From positions 1 through 37,787 of the forward strand of contig JAGLTS010000040.1 in assembly GCA_023135165.1 (NCBI GenBank): a stretch of 37,787 nucleotides of DNA. Direction: 5' to 3'. The position numbers and the translations under genes are program-made. Under the pieces are notes generated by a model. That model did not search any database, was not told the DNA's origin, and worked only from the letters and a program-made list of their open reading frames with translations. This stretch comes from Phycisphaerales bacterium (GTDB taxonomy: Bacteria > Planctomycetota > Phycisphaerae > Phycisphaerales > JAGLTS01). Positions 26,070 to 35,030 of the stretch are shown here, piece by piece; the stretch's first letter is position 1; every line of letters begins with the position of its first letter.

Positions 26070-27809
26070 ATGAATCTGAGAATGACCTTCTTGTGCGCTG
26101 GAATCGCAGCGTCAGCCATCTGTGCTGGCTCGGTGCGGGGTCAGGACCAGGCAGCGGATGAGACAGCATCGCGCGACAAGACGCAGCCCACCGGGCACGT
26201 CGAGACGCCGGACGACCCTTATGCCGCTGTGCCGCGTGAGGACAAGCCAACGTCGCCCGCCGGCCTGTTCAGCCGCGACGGCTTCGTCAGCGTGCAGGTC
26301 AACGTCAATGGATCGGGCGAGAACATCGTCGGCGACGCGGCGAACGAGCCGTCCATCGCCTATGACCCAGTCGTCCCGGATCGGCTGACGATCGGATGGC
26401 GGCAGTTCGACACGATCACCAACAACTTCCGGCAAGCCGGTTGGGGTTACTCAAACGACGGCGGGCGGTCATGGACGTTCCCCGGCGTGATCGAGCCGGG
26501 CATCTTCCGATCCGACCCGGTGCTCGACTATGACGCGGAGGGCGGCTTCTACTACAACAGCCTCACCGCGAGCGGGTACGATTTCTGGTGCCACGTCTAC
26601 CGATCAGATGACGGCGCGGCGACGTGGGACAGCGGCGTCTACGCATACGGCGGCGATAAGCAGTGGATGACGATCGACCGCACCGGCGGGATCGGGCACG
26701 GCCACATCTACGCCGCGTGGAGCCCGTTCTACAGCAGCGCCGACGGTTCGTTCACTCGCTCGACGAATGGCGGCGACAGCTACATGTACCCGATCAGTAT
26801 TCCCGGCGACCCGATGTGGGGCACGCTTGCGGTTGGGCCGGATGGCGAGCTGTACGTCGGCGGCGTGGATTGGTGGGCTGGGGAGCCATACTTCGCCAAG
26901 TCCACCAACGCCCAGAACGCTGCCGTCACGCCGACATTCGGTCTCAGTGGTTCCGTCAACCTCGGCGGCGAGGTGACCATGAGCGCCGGGCCGAATCCGG
27001 GAGGCCTGCTCGGGCAAGCGTGGATTGCATGCGATCTTTCCGACGGGCCGACTCGGGGCAACGTCTACATGCTCGCCTCCGTGGACCCGTCCGGATCTGA
27101 CCCACTGGATGTCATGTTCGCGCGAAGCACCAACGGCGGGTCCACGTGGAGCAGTCCCGTTCGCGTCAACGATGTCGCATCCGGATGGCAGTGGTTCGGC
27201 ACGATGTCCGTCGCACCGAACGGACGAATCGACGTGATCTGGGCTGATACTCGCAACGATCCGGGTGGATACGACTCGGAACTCTACTACGCCTACTCGC
27301 TCGACGCCGGCCAGACATGGTCCACGAACGTCGCGGTCAGCCCATCATGGGATCCGCACGTCGGCTGGCCGCAGCAGAACAAACTCGGCGACTACTACGA
27401 CATGATCTCCGACAGCGTCGGCGCCCACGTCGCGTATGCCGCCACGCTCAACGGCGAGCAGGATGTGTACTACGTGCGCCTCGGCGATTACGACTGCAAC
27501 AACAACGGCGTTGGTGATGCTGATGACCTCGCTGCGCACACGAGCCTGGACTGCAACGACAACGGCATTCCCGACGAGTGCGATATCGCCGCCGGTCGAA
27601 GTGAGGATGAAAACGAGAACGGCATCCCCGATGAGTGCGAGACAGGTTGTCCCGGCGACCTCGATGGCGACGGTGACACCGATCAGGCTGATCTCGGTCT
27701 GTTGCTGTCAGCGTATGGCTTGAACGACGGCGGCGACCTGGATGGTGACGGCGACACCGATCAGGCTGACTTGGGCCTCCTGCTCTCCGACTACGGCTGC
27801 GTGCCCTGA
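26070..27809 (+). CDS. Secreted Asp-box (BNR/sialidase-like) protein with Ca-binding repeats and dockerin-like tail
   Basis: The product has 579 residues with AGGAG before the ATG and a signal peptide ending near residue 24 (AICAGSVRGQ). The propeller contains Asp-box motifs SNDGGRSW, SDDGAATW, STNGGSTW and SLDAGQTW plus a weaker STNGGDSY. Sialidase catalytic residues are not evident, so I do not call an enzyme. Residues of about 475-525 hold calcium-loop repeats like DCNDNGIPDECD, twice. The tail is GCPGDLDGDGDTDQADLGLLLSAYG followed by a second copy, nearly identical to the tail of the VCBS protein at 14489-15772. It is likely surface-attached or exported. Confidence 0.85.
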   Translation: MNLRMTFLCAGIAASAICAGSVRGQDQAADETASRDKTQPTGHVETPDDPYAAVPREDKPTSPAGLFSRDGFVSVQVNVNGSGENIVGDAANEPSIAYDPVVPDRLTIGWRQFDTITNNFRQAGWGYSNDGGRSWTFPGVIEPGIFRSDPVLDYDAEGGFYYNSLTASGYDFWCHVYRSDDGAATWDSGVYAYGGDKQWMTIDRTGGIGHGHIYAAWSPFYSSADGSFTRSTNGGDSYMYPISIPGDPMWGTLAVGPDGELYVGGVDWWAGEPYFAKSTNAQNAAVTPTFGLSGSVNLGGEVTMSAGPNPGGLLGQAWIACDLSDGPTRGNVYMLASVDPSGSDPLDVMFARSTNGGSTWSSPVRVNDVASGWQWFGTMSVAPNGRIDVIWADTRNDPGGYDSELYYAYSLDAGQTWSTNVAVSPSWDPHVGWPQQNKLGDYYDMISDSVGAHVAYAATLNGEQDVYYVRLGDYDCNNNGVGDADDLAAHTSLDCNDNGIPDECDIAAGRSEDENENGIPDECETGCPGDLDGDGDTDQADLGLLLSAYGLNDGGDLDGDGDTDQADLGLLLSDYGCVP

Positions 27810-27841
27810 CCTCCTTCAGCTGAACGAAACCGCATGGTGAC

Positions 27842-27889
27842 GCGACGCCGCCGACCGTGATCCAGCGAGATCGCAGTCGCCGGCGTCGC
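27842..27889. terminator. Long-loop perfect inverted repeat after the Asp-box protein
   Basis: GCGACGCCG at 27842-27850 and CGGCGTCGC at 27881-27889 are a perfect 9-base inverted repeat with a 30-base loop, 33 bases past the stop. It may end transcription before the RmlD-like gene. There is no T-tract. Confidence 0.35.
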
Positions 27890-27905
27890 TGCTTGCGCCG
27901 GATGT

Positions 27906-28814
27906 ATGATGCTCAACATGGCACGGGTTCTTGTAACAGGTGCGAGCGGCTTGGTCGGTGGATGCATCGCGCCGGCGCTCGCACGTGACGGCCACACGGT
28001 GTCCGGAACGTATCGAACACATCCGGAGCGTGTGGCGCACGGAATTCGTGCGCAGCCTCTGGACCTGGGACATCTTCCGGATGTCGGCGCGGTCTTTGAT
28101 GAGATGAGACCGGACATCGTCGTACATGCAGCCGCAATGCCGGACCTTGCCGCATGCGAGGCCGATCCACAGCGGGCCTACGAGGTCAATGTTGAGGCGA
28201 CCGGAGTGCTTGCCGAACGATGCAGTGCGGCGGGGGCGAGGTTCATCTTCATTTCGACTGATCAGGTATTCGATGGAACGCGCGGCGCGTATGCCGAGGA
28301 TGACGAGACGAACCCCGTGCACGTCTACGGCCGATCAAAGCGGGATGCCGAGCATCGGGTGCGTGTGTCGGGCGCATCAGCGATGGTGCTTCGCCTTGCG
28401 CTTGTTTATGGACGCAGTCCAAGCGGTGAGCGGTCCGCGAGCGAACAGATCGAGAACGCGCTGCGGCGGGCTGAGCGGGTTCGTCTCTTCACCGACGAGA
28501 TCAGGACGCCCGTGCTGGTTGACGATGTTGCATCGGTGGTATGTGAACTGCTCTTTGCTGAGGATGCGACGCTGCTGCACGTCGCCGGGCCTGACGCTAT
28601 GTCACGCTACGAGTTCGGCATGGCTGTGGCGACTGCATCGGGGTTGGATGCGAGCCTGATTGACCGTGTTCGCCAGCGGGATGTGAAGCTGTCGGTTGAG
28701 CGGCCGAGGGATCTGTCGCTGAAGACGGATGCATTACGCGGATTGGTGCATCGGATCCCACAGCGTGTCGTGGACGGCTTGGCGTCGCTCGCTACCGGCC
28801 CGGCGTCGGCGTGA
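27906..28814 (+). CDS. RmlD-like NAD(P)-dependent sugar-nucleotide reductase
   Basis: The product has 302 residues, an extended SDR. It has a nucleotide loop GASGLVGG at about 12-19, AAAMPDLAACEADP, the serine of FISTDQVFDGTRGAY, and YGRSK (catalytic Tyr and Lys). The TDQVFDG form is typical of dTDP-4-dehydrorhamnose reductase (RmlD) and of MAT2B relatives. No other rhamnose genes are nearby, so the sugar is not assigned. Starts at 27906, 27909 and 27918 are all possible; the last begins MARVLVTGASG. Its 3' end overlaps cdaR by 23 bases, tail to tail. Confidence 0.82.
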   Translation: MMLNMARVLVTGASGLVGGCIAPALARDGHTVSGTYRTHPERVAHGIRAQPLDLGHLPDVGAVFDEMRPDIVVHAAAMPDLAACEADPQRAYEVNVEATGVLAERCSAAGARFIFISTDQVFDGTRGAYAEDDETNPVHVYGRSKRDAEHRVRVSGASAMVLRLALVYGRSPSGERSASEQIENALRRAERVRLFTDEIRTPVLVDDVASVVCELLFAEDATLLHVAGPDAMSRYEFGMAVATASGLDASLIDRVRQRDVKLSVERPRDLSLKTDALRGLVHRIPQRVVDGLASLATGPASA

Positions 28815-29781
28815 TCGTGAGCGACACCTGCTCCTTGGCTGGGATGGCCGTAACGCCTTCGGGCAGCTCGCGGAATCTCAGCTGAGCCGTCTGCACGCCG
28901 TTGAAAAGGTCGTCGCTGGTCAGCGCGATGAACGGCGCCACGTTTGACAGATCCACAGCCTGCGAAAGCGTGTTGATTACATCGCTCGGACCTGAGAAGA
29001 CGACCTCGATCGACTTGTCCTCCTTGGCGATCTCGACGCCATACTGCGCCGTCAAGTCCGCAGGCATCTGAACCCAGACCGAGAGCGTGGATGTCCATCG
29101 CGAAATGCTGTCTTTGACGGCGACGCTGAGTTGAACCGTCGCGGGCGTGAGCGTCACGAGCGGGTTGTCCGCTAGGCCTTCGAGCCGTACGGGCAGTTGC
29201 CGATCGATCTGTCGTCCCGCCGCGAACTCGTCGGCGATGCTGCTGATGTTGACGACCGCGGTGGGTGTGGCCCCGAGTCTTCCGGCAAGGCTTTCCGGAA
29301 GCGATGCGGTAATCGTCGCGGGCGCGATGGTCGGCGGGTCGTGGTCGATGCCGGGCAGATCGGGCAGGTATACGGGGATGTTCTCAAGCTGAACCAGGCG
29401 TTCAACGACGACCCGCTCAATCACCTGCGGGTCCACATCCCGCAGATTCACGCCGCTGTCCTTGAAGGGCGGGATCTCAGCCAGCGTCTCGCGAAGGTCC
29501 ACTCGGTGAATGCTGCGTGTGTCGAGCGTTACATCGATCGGCGTCGTGATCCTGTGAAGCAGATCGTCAAGCGCTGCCGTTGACCCTTGCAGATCGAGTT
29601 TGACGGATGCCGTCTCCGGATGATCGGAGGTGATGATCAGGTTGCTGCCAGCGGGAACGCGCAGGTTGAGTTGAATGAGTTGTGACTTGCTGTCGAGGCT
29701 CTGTGATTCAGCTATGAGCCAGATGAACAGCGTGATGATCGCCACAAGCCCGCCGGTCTGCACGCGCTTCCACATCATCAA
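28792..29781 (-). CDS. cdaR: YbbR-domain protein CdaR, regulator of diadenylate cyclase
   Basis: The product has 329 residues. A single N-terminal membrane helix (GGLVAIITLFIWLIAESQS) is followed by about three YbbR domains facing outward. Repeats include LNLRVPAGSNLIITSDHPETASVKLDLQGS and VEVVFSGPSDVIN-like stretches. CdaR binds CdaA and modulates c-di-AMP synthesis in Firmicutes. The first ATG of MMM overlaps the cdaA stop in ATGA, so the two are translationally coupled. GlmM, the third usual member, is absent here. Confidence 0.85.
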   Translation of the reverse strand: MMMWKRVQTGGLVAIITLFIWLIAESQSLDSKSQLIQLNLRVPAGSNLIITSDHPETASVKLDLQGSTAALDDLLHRITTPIDVTLDTRSIHRVDLRETLAEIPPFKDSGVNLRDVDPQVIERVVVERLVQLENIPVYLPDLPGIDHDPPTIAPATITASLPESLAGRLGATPTAVVNISSIADEFAAGRQIDRQLPVRLEGLADNPLVTLTPATVQLSVAVKDSISRWTSTLSVWVQMPADLTAQYGVEIAKEDKSIEVVFSGPSDVINTLSQAVDLSNVAPFIALTSDDLFNGVQTAQLRFRELPEGVTAIPAKEQVSLTITPTPGR

Positions 29782-30689
29782 GAAACCTCCGTGCCGTCGG
29801 GTTGTTGTTCATCGCCATCCTGCTCGTCGAGGTCGCCGTGCTCCTCAGTCGCCGCTGCCTGCGCGTCCTTCTGCGCATCGACGCTCTGGGCTTGGACAAG
29901 CTGCTCGAAGAGCAAGGCTCGAAGATCATCCGCTGTCAACCTGCGGCGAAGTCGGCCGGCTTGGGCGACACTGATGATCCCCGTCTCTTCACTGACGGCG
30001 ATGATCACGCAATCCGCTTCGAGACTCAGCCCGATCGCGGCGCGGTGCCGAGAGCCGAGCGACGGATCATGCACAGCCTGGTCTTCGGCAAGCGGGAACT
30101 GTACACCCGCAGCGAGGATCCTTGTTCCTCGAACCACGACGCCCAGATCATGGAGCGCTGAGTTCGGCCAGAAGATGGACTGGAGCAGCCTGGCGGAGAT
30201 CTCAGCGTTCAGTCGAGTCCCGCTCTCGCAGATGGCGCCAAGGCGAGTCGTGCGCTCGACGGCGATCAGCGCTCCGAAGCTGTTCTTGCTGAGATACGAC
30301 GCGGCGTCAACGATGGCGTCAATGGTGGGGCGCAGCTCCAGGCCTGACAGGCGAAAGATGGGCGTCTCACCCAGCCGACGAAGCCCTCGGCGAATCTCCG
30401 GATGGAACACGACGACAAGCGACAGCACGACAAAACCGATGACGCGGTCGTACAGGAAGCTGAGCCGTTGGAAGCTGGCCCCCTGGCCGCCGAAGACGCG
30501 AATGCCGAGTGTGCCGACGATCAGGATCATCAGTACGCCCTTGACCGCGCCCGCACCACGGGTCTCGCGCAGAAAACGAATCGCCACGTAGACGACGACC
30601 CAGATCACAATCAGTTCGACCGCAACTTCAAGCGGCGAATAGCTGCCGACCCGGTCGCTCAGTTGGTTGAATCGCTCGAGCAGAGGCAT
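29778..30689 (-). CDS. cdaA: Membrane diadenylate cyclase CdaA-like, with variant DGA motif
   Basis: The product has 303 residues from the ATG at 30689; the open frame upstream of it is arginine-rich noise. Three N-terminal membrane helices (about 20-100) precede a DAC domain: FGALIAVERTTRL, then ALHDLGVVVRG, LGSRHRAAIGLS and VSEETGIISVAQAGRL. CdaA makes c-di-AMP from two ATP. The RHR motif (214-216) is intact, but the usual DGA motif is D181-L182-G183. The metal-binding Asp remains, so activity is plausible but not certain. The acidic C-terminal tail (DLDEQDGDEQQ) is unusual. It is followed by cdaR. Confidence 0.85.
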   Translation of the reverse strand: MPLLERFNQLSDRVGSYSPLEVAVELIVIWVVVYVAIRFLRETRGAGAVKGVLMILIVGTLGIRVFGGQGASFQRLSFLYDRVIGFVVLSLVVVFHPEIRRGLRRLGETPIFRLSGLELRPTIDAIVDAASYLSKNSFGALIAVERTTRLGAICESGTRLNAEISARLLQSIFWPNSALHDLGVVVRGTRILAAGVQFPLAEDQAVHDPSLGSRHRAAIGLSLEADCVIIAVSEETGIISVAQAGRLRRRLTADDLRALLFEQLVQAQSVDAQKDAQAAATEEHGDLDEQDGDEQQPDGTEVS

Positions 30690-30849
30690 ACAGTATCCCC
30701 GGCGCGTTCGGCACCGGTCGTGAGTATACGTTCTGGGACCACATCCCACAGGCGAGCGGTGCTCATCCGGATGTGCCCCGTCCCCGTCCCCATACCGGCG
30801 ATGGTCTCTTGGGTCGTCAGCAGCGCCGGCTCGGCGGTACGATGAATGC

Positions 30850-32619
30850 ATGATCTCACTCATCGCTTGTGCGTTGGTCAACCTGGCGCCGGCTCAGTTC
30901 ATGGATGTGACCGAGCAGGTTGGCCTCGGCGGATTGGCTGCCAGCCGTGTCTGCTTGGTTGATCTTGACGGCGACGGGTACTCAGACGCGGTCGTCGATC
31001 GATACCGGGTCTTCATGAATCGTCCTGCGGGGGAGGGAGAACAAGCCAACGGCATGTCGATTGGTCGACGGTTTGTCGAGATCCCTCCCGAGCAGACCGG
31101 TCTGCTGAAACCACGCTCCGGCGGGACGTGCAACTTCGCGGATCTGGACAACGACGGTCTGCTCGACGCTGTCATCACGCGATACGTCGATCTGAAGAAC
31201 GAGCAGTGGGAAGATGACGACCTGCGGACGGCGTGGCGCAGGGGGCTGGGCGGCGGCCGCTTCGGGCCGGAGCGGCCTGTCGAGCACGCCACACCCGCCA
31301 CGACCTGCGCGATCGCGATCGGCGACTGGGATCGTGATGGGCGTCTGGATCTGTACCTCGGCAACTGGTACGAGCACTACGGCGAAACATACACCGGGTT
31401 CGCAAATGAAATTCTCTTGCAGCGCGATGGTGTGTGGGTCCGCCAAGCTCCCGTCGAGACGGGGCTGACGGTCAAGGCGGAGGATGCTGCAGGCAGGCCA
31501 ACGTATGGCGTCGTCATGACACACATGGACCCGACGACTGCCGGGCAGCGACCCGTGCTCCTGGATCTGAACTACGGCCGACGCTGGAACCGGCTGTGGC
31601 TCTGGCTCGACCATGAAGAAACGTGGCTCGACGCGGCCCCATTGGTTGGTTTCGACGGCGACGCCATCCGCCACGGGCGCTACCCGGACTGGCTGAAGGA
31701 ACGCGCCAAGACCGATGCGCGTTTCGATCGGCCTGATGAGGAGCCTTTCCGCGCCAACGGCAACTCGTTCGACGCAGCAGTCGGCGACATCGACAACGAT
31801 GGCGACTTCGATCTGTTCGTCACCGAGATCACGCACGCATGGGCTGGGGAATCGTCCGATCGATCGGGCTTTCTTGTGAATCAGATCCGTGAGCGAGGCA
31901 ACATCGGATTTGAGGCCAAGCCCGCGCTTGCGGTCGATCGGATCCCCACTGATGTGCAAAGCTGGAATCAGGGTGACCTGTTCGCTGAGCTGGCCGATCT
32001 CGACCACGACGGCTGGCTCGATCTGATCCTGTCCAGCGGCGACTACCCCGACAACGAACGGCTGCGGGTGTACCGCAACGTGGATGGCCGAGCCTTCGAA
32101 GATGTGACGGAGCAACTCGGGATTGACCACGATGGATCTCAGCAGATCAGCCTCGGGGATGTCGATGGCGATGGCGCGCTTGACCTGCTCGTCGGACAGA
32201 CGTTCTTTCGGTATTCCGCGGAGCAGCGTGCCGGGCGCGAGCCGAGACTTCGGCTGTTCGTGAACCGGGCCTATCACGATCGACCGTCGCTCGTCCTTCG
32301 GCTGAAAGGTGATCCGGCGCTCGGTGTCAACCGGGATGCGATCGGCGCGGTTGTCGAAGTTCAGGTGTCAGGGCGGACGATGATCCGGCAGCTCATCCCG
32401 ATCGGCGGGCATGCGGGCAAGCAGCACGACTTCCTCGTGCACTTCGGCCTGGGCGAGGTGCGGACGGTCGATCGGTTGACCGTGCGCTGGCCGGGTTCGG
32501 AGCAAGTTGATCGGTTCGAGAATGTCGAATCCGGTGTGTATCGGCTTCAACAGGGCGGCTTGCTTCAGGACGCCGCGCTCAGCCCGGTTCGCAACTACAC
32601 ATCACCCGAGGCCGACTGA
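30850..32619 (+). CDS. Secreted CRTAC1-type FG-GAP/ASPIC-UnbV repeat protein
   Basis: The product has 589 residues with a short signal peptide (MISLIACALVNLAPAQ). FG-GAP calcium motifs recur: LVDLDGDGYSDAVV, FADLDNDGLLDAV, IGDWDRDGRLDLYLG, VGDIDNDGDFDLFV, LADLDHDGWLDLIL and LGDVDGDGALDLLVG. The C-terminal 130 residues are the ASPIC/UnbV domain (RDAIGAVVEVQVSGRTMIRQLIPIGGHAGKQHDFLVHFGLG, then VRWPGS). These proteins are abundant in planctomycetes and thought to act outside the cell; ligand unknown. It is divergent from cdaA by 160 bases. Confidence 0.88.
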   Translation: MISLIACALVNLAPAQFMDVTEQVGLGGLAASRVCLVDLDGDGYSDAVVDRYRVFMNRPAGEGEQANGMSIGRRFVEIPPEQTGLLKPRSGGTCNFADLDNDGLLDAVITRYVDLKNEQWEDDDLRTAWRRGLGGGRFGPERPVEHATPATTCAIAIGDWDRDGRLDLYLGNWYEHYGETYTGFANEILLQRDGVWVRQAPVETGLTVKAEDAAGRPTYGVVMTHMDPTTAGQRPVLLDLNYGRRWNRLWLWLDHEETWLDAAPLVGFDGDAIRHGRYPDWLKERAKTDARFDRPDEEPFRANGNSFDAAVGDIDNDGDFDLFVTEITHAWAGESSDRSGFLVNQIRERGNIGFEAKPALAVDRIPTDVQSWNQGDLFAELADLDHDGWLDLILSSGDYPDNERLRVYRNVDGRAFEDVTEQLGIDHDGSQQISLGDVDGDGALDLLVGQTFFRYSAEQRAGREPRLRLFVNRAYHDRPSLVLRLKGDPALGVNRDAIGAVVEVQVSGRTMIRQLIPIGGHAGKQHDFLVHFGLGEVRTVDRLTVRWPGSEQVDRFENVESGVYRLQQGGLLQDAALSPVRNYTSPEAD

Positions 32620-32644
32620 TCCGTTGCAATGATGGGTGGTGTTT

Positions 32645-33019
32645 TTAGTACGACGCGTGGGACTGTGACATGTCGTCGAGCGTATCTTCCTGCTGTGCGG
32701 TCAGGTGCTCGAAGTGTAGGCCGACTGTCGTCTCGCCGTCGCTCTGGATGCTGCGCCAGACGCACGTAGCGTCGAGCGTGATGTCCGTGGCGATACCGCG
32801 GATGGTGATCGGGCGCGTGGCTCCCGGCGCCCAGTCGTCCTTCACCACGAGGCTTGCGCCGATTCGCGACAGATCGCGGAGCTGGCCAGCGTCGCACCAC
32901 AGATCGTGCACGGCGAACCGATCCTCGGTCCGGCTGTTGGTCTGATCGACGCTGGCCATCTCCGAGGCGGGCACGCCGTCGACGGGCGACGGCTCGGGTT
33001 GGTGGTTGTGGTTCGCCAC
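32645..33019 (-). CDS. PilZ domain protein, candidate c-di-GMP receptor
   Basis: The product has 124 residues, essentially one PilZ domain. The c-di-GMP signature is visible as RTEDR (RxxxR) and, after a strand, DLSRIGA (D/NxSxxG). Beta strands continue through ITIRGIATDITLDATCVWR and TVGLHFEHL. It should bind c-di-GMP; the output is unknown as there is no effector domain. It is divergent from pyrG and its start is the ATG at 33019. Confidence 0.82.
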   Translation of the reverse strand: MANHNHQPEPSPVDGVPASEMASVDQTNSRTEDRFAVHDLWCDAGQLRDLSRIGASLVVKDDWAPGATRPITIRGIATDITLDATCVWRSIQSDGETTVGLHFEHLTAQQEDTLDDMSQSHASY

Positions 33020-33160
33020 GTCCCGACTATCGACGCACCAAGGGGGCCAGTTGACCTGACTCGGTGTGACTTGTGCGAAAGTCGCGGGTCAAGCTGTCGA
33101 TCCTACCCGCCGGTCGGCGCTCTCGCTTTCGTCCGGTATTGCGGCGCGGTACAGTAGGAC

Positions 33161-34990
33161 ATGCCCCACTCACCAGAAGCGACCAACTCGCGTCCAGCCG
33201 GATCGGATCTACTCGCCCAACTCGGCCAGACGACCCACCAGACCGAATTCTACTCCCCTGTCCCGGATGGCTATGTCCGCGGCCGGCACAAGTACGTCGT
33301 CGTGCTCGGGACCGTCATGTCGGGCCTGGGCAAGGGGGTGTTCTCCTCGTCCATGGCGAAGATGCTCAAGGACAAGGGGTTATCGGTCGCCCCGATCAAG
33401 ATGGAGGGCTACCTCAACATCGACTCGGGTACGCTCAATCCATTCCGGCACGGCGAGGTCTTCGTCCTCGACGACGGCACCGAGTGCGACATGGATCTGG
33501 GAACCTACGAGCGGATGCTCGACCAGGATCTGACGCGGCGGAACTTCATCACATCCGGTCAACTCTACACCGAGGTTCTCGACCGCGAGCGGCAGGGGGG
33601 ATACCTGGGGCGCGATGTGCAGATGATCCCGCACGTCACCGGCGAAGTGAAGCGCAAGCTGCGCGAACTCGCCCTCACCGGTGGGCCGGACGGCGGACCA
33701 GTGGACGTCGTCTTCGTCGAGGTCGGCGGGACGGTCGGCGATTACGAGAACGGATACTACATCGAGGCGCTCCGCGAACTCGCCTTCGAGGAGGGTGAAC
33801 ATTCCGCCTGCTTCGTCGCGTTGACATACATCATCGAGCCGCCCGCACTGGGTGAGCAGAAGTCCAAAGCCGCTCAACTCGGCATCCGGGCGCTCATGGA
33901 AGTGGGCATTCAGCCGCACATCATCGCGTGCCGGGCGTCCAGTCCGATCACCGAGACGGTCAGGCAGAAGATCGCCATGTACTCGAACGTGCCGATGAGT
34001 CGGGTCTTCTCGCTGCACGATCGTGAGTCGATCTACACGATTCCCGACGACATGCGTATCGCCGGGCTGGATCGCGAGGTGCTGTCGATTGTGCATCTTC
34101 ACGATCACGTCGATGCCGCCACCGAAGACGCATCGCGCGAGCGGTGGCGTTCGTTCATCCGGAAGCTGACGAAGAAGCGTACCCACAAGGCGACGATTGC
34201 CATCACGGGCAAGTATATGCAGGTCCGAGATGCGTATGCCTCGATCAGGAAGGCCTTGGCGCACTGCGGCGCGCACCTGGATGCTGATTTGGATGTTCGC
34301 TGGATCGAAACGAGCGATATCACAAGGCAGAGCGTCGCCGATCAGTTGCGGGACATCCACGGGGTCATTACGCCGGGCGGGTTCGGTATGCGCGGCGTCG
34401 AAGGAAAAATCGCGTGCGTGAACCACTGCCGCATTCAGCGAGTGCCCTACCTTGGCATCTGCCTGGGATTCCAAACGGCTGTCATCGAATTCGCGCGAAA
34501 CGTGGTCGGGATCGAGCCCGCGGGTTCCACCGAGTTCGAGCCGAACTGTCCGGAGCCGGTCATCAGCGAACTGCCCGAGCAGAAGAAGATCGAGGGGCTT
34601 GGCGGGACGATGCGCCTCGGCGCGCAGGATGTGTTGCTCACGTCTGACACGCTTGCAGCGTTCCTCTACGACGGCGCGCCGACGGTCCGCGGACGCTTTC
34701 GTCACCGCTACGAAGTGGATCCCCGTTACATCGAGCGACTGGAAGAGGCGGGTCTGATCTTCTCAGGCAGGCATCCGCAGCATCCGATCATGCAGATACT
34801 GGAACTGCCGCTTGAGCAGCACCCATACTTCGTTGCGGCGCAGTTCCATCCCGAGCTGACGAGTCGGCCGCTTGCTCCCCAGCCGATGTTCATGGGGTTG
34901 GTCGCCGCGGCGATTCAGCGGGCCAACCCGGATCTTGAGACTGAGCAAGTCTCATCGCGCTGGCTGCGCGCCGAGCCGCAACACACGTGA
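33161..34990 (+). CDS. pyrG: CTP synthase, divergent PyrG
   Basis: The product has 609 residues with an N-terminal extension of about 44 residues. The synthase domain begins VVLGTVMSGLGKGVFSSS, then K80-MEGYLNIDSGTLNPFRHGEV in place of the near-universal K-LDPYxNxDxGTMSPxxHGEV. DMDLGTYERM and EVGGTVGDYENGYYIEA are also changed. The nucleotide motif KTKPTQHSV is KSKAAQLGI (234-242). The glutamine amidotransferase domain is intact: GGFGMRGVEGKI, C434 in LGICLGFQ, and H563/E565 in QFHPEL. It should convert UTP to CTP with glutamine and ATP, but the UTP/CTP site is unusual. A QueC-like gene follows after 40 bases. A paralogue with a different nucleotide substrate is possible if another pyrG exists. 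Confidence 0.85.
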   Translation: MPHSPEATNSRPAGSDLLAQLGQTTHQTEFYSPVPDGYVRGRHKYVVVLGTVMSGLGKGVFSSSMAKMLKDKGLSVAPIKMEGYLNIDSGTLNPFRHGEVFVLDDGTECDMDLGTYERMLDQDLTRRNFITSGQLYTEVLDRERQGGYLGRDVQMIPHVTGEVKRKLRELALTGGPDGGPVDVVFVEVGGTVGDYENGYYIEALRELAFEEGEHSACFVALTYIIEPPALGEQKSKAAQLGIRALMEVGIQPHIIACRASSPITETVRQKIAMYSNVPMSRVFSLHDRESIYTIPDDMRIAGLDREVLSIVHLHDHVDAATEDASRERWRSFIRKLTKKRTHKATIAITGKYMQVRDAYASIRKALAHCGAHLDADLDVRWIETSDITRQSVADQLRDIHGVITPGGFGMRGVEGKIACVNHCRIQRVPYLGICLGFQTAVIEFARNVVGIEPAGSTEFEPNCPEPVISELPEQKKIEGLGGTMRLGAQDVLLTSDTLAAFLYDGAPTVRGRFRHRYEVDPRYIERLEEAGLIFSGRHPQHPIMQILELPLEQHPYFVAAQFHPELTSRPLAPQPMFMGLVAAAIQRANPDLETEQVSSRWLRAEPQHT

Positions 34991-35030
34991 TTCCTCCAGC
35001 GCATCGGCGGTATCGGCCGATAGGACGAAG

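Noticed and set aside
26070..27809. Calling the Asp-box protein a sialidase
   Set aside because: Asp-boxes are structural. The arginine triad, Tyr and Glu of sialidases could not be identified.
34872..35030. Longer N-terminus for the QueC-like protein that might restore the PP-loop
   Set aside because: The upstream in-frame codons overlap pyrG in another frame, are Ser/Arg-rich and contain no SGGxDS. The ATG at 35031 has a good AGGA.
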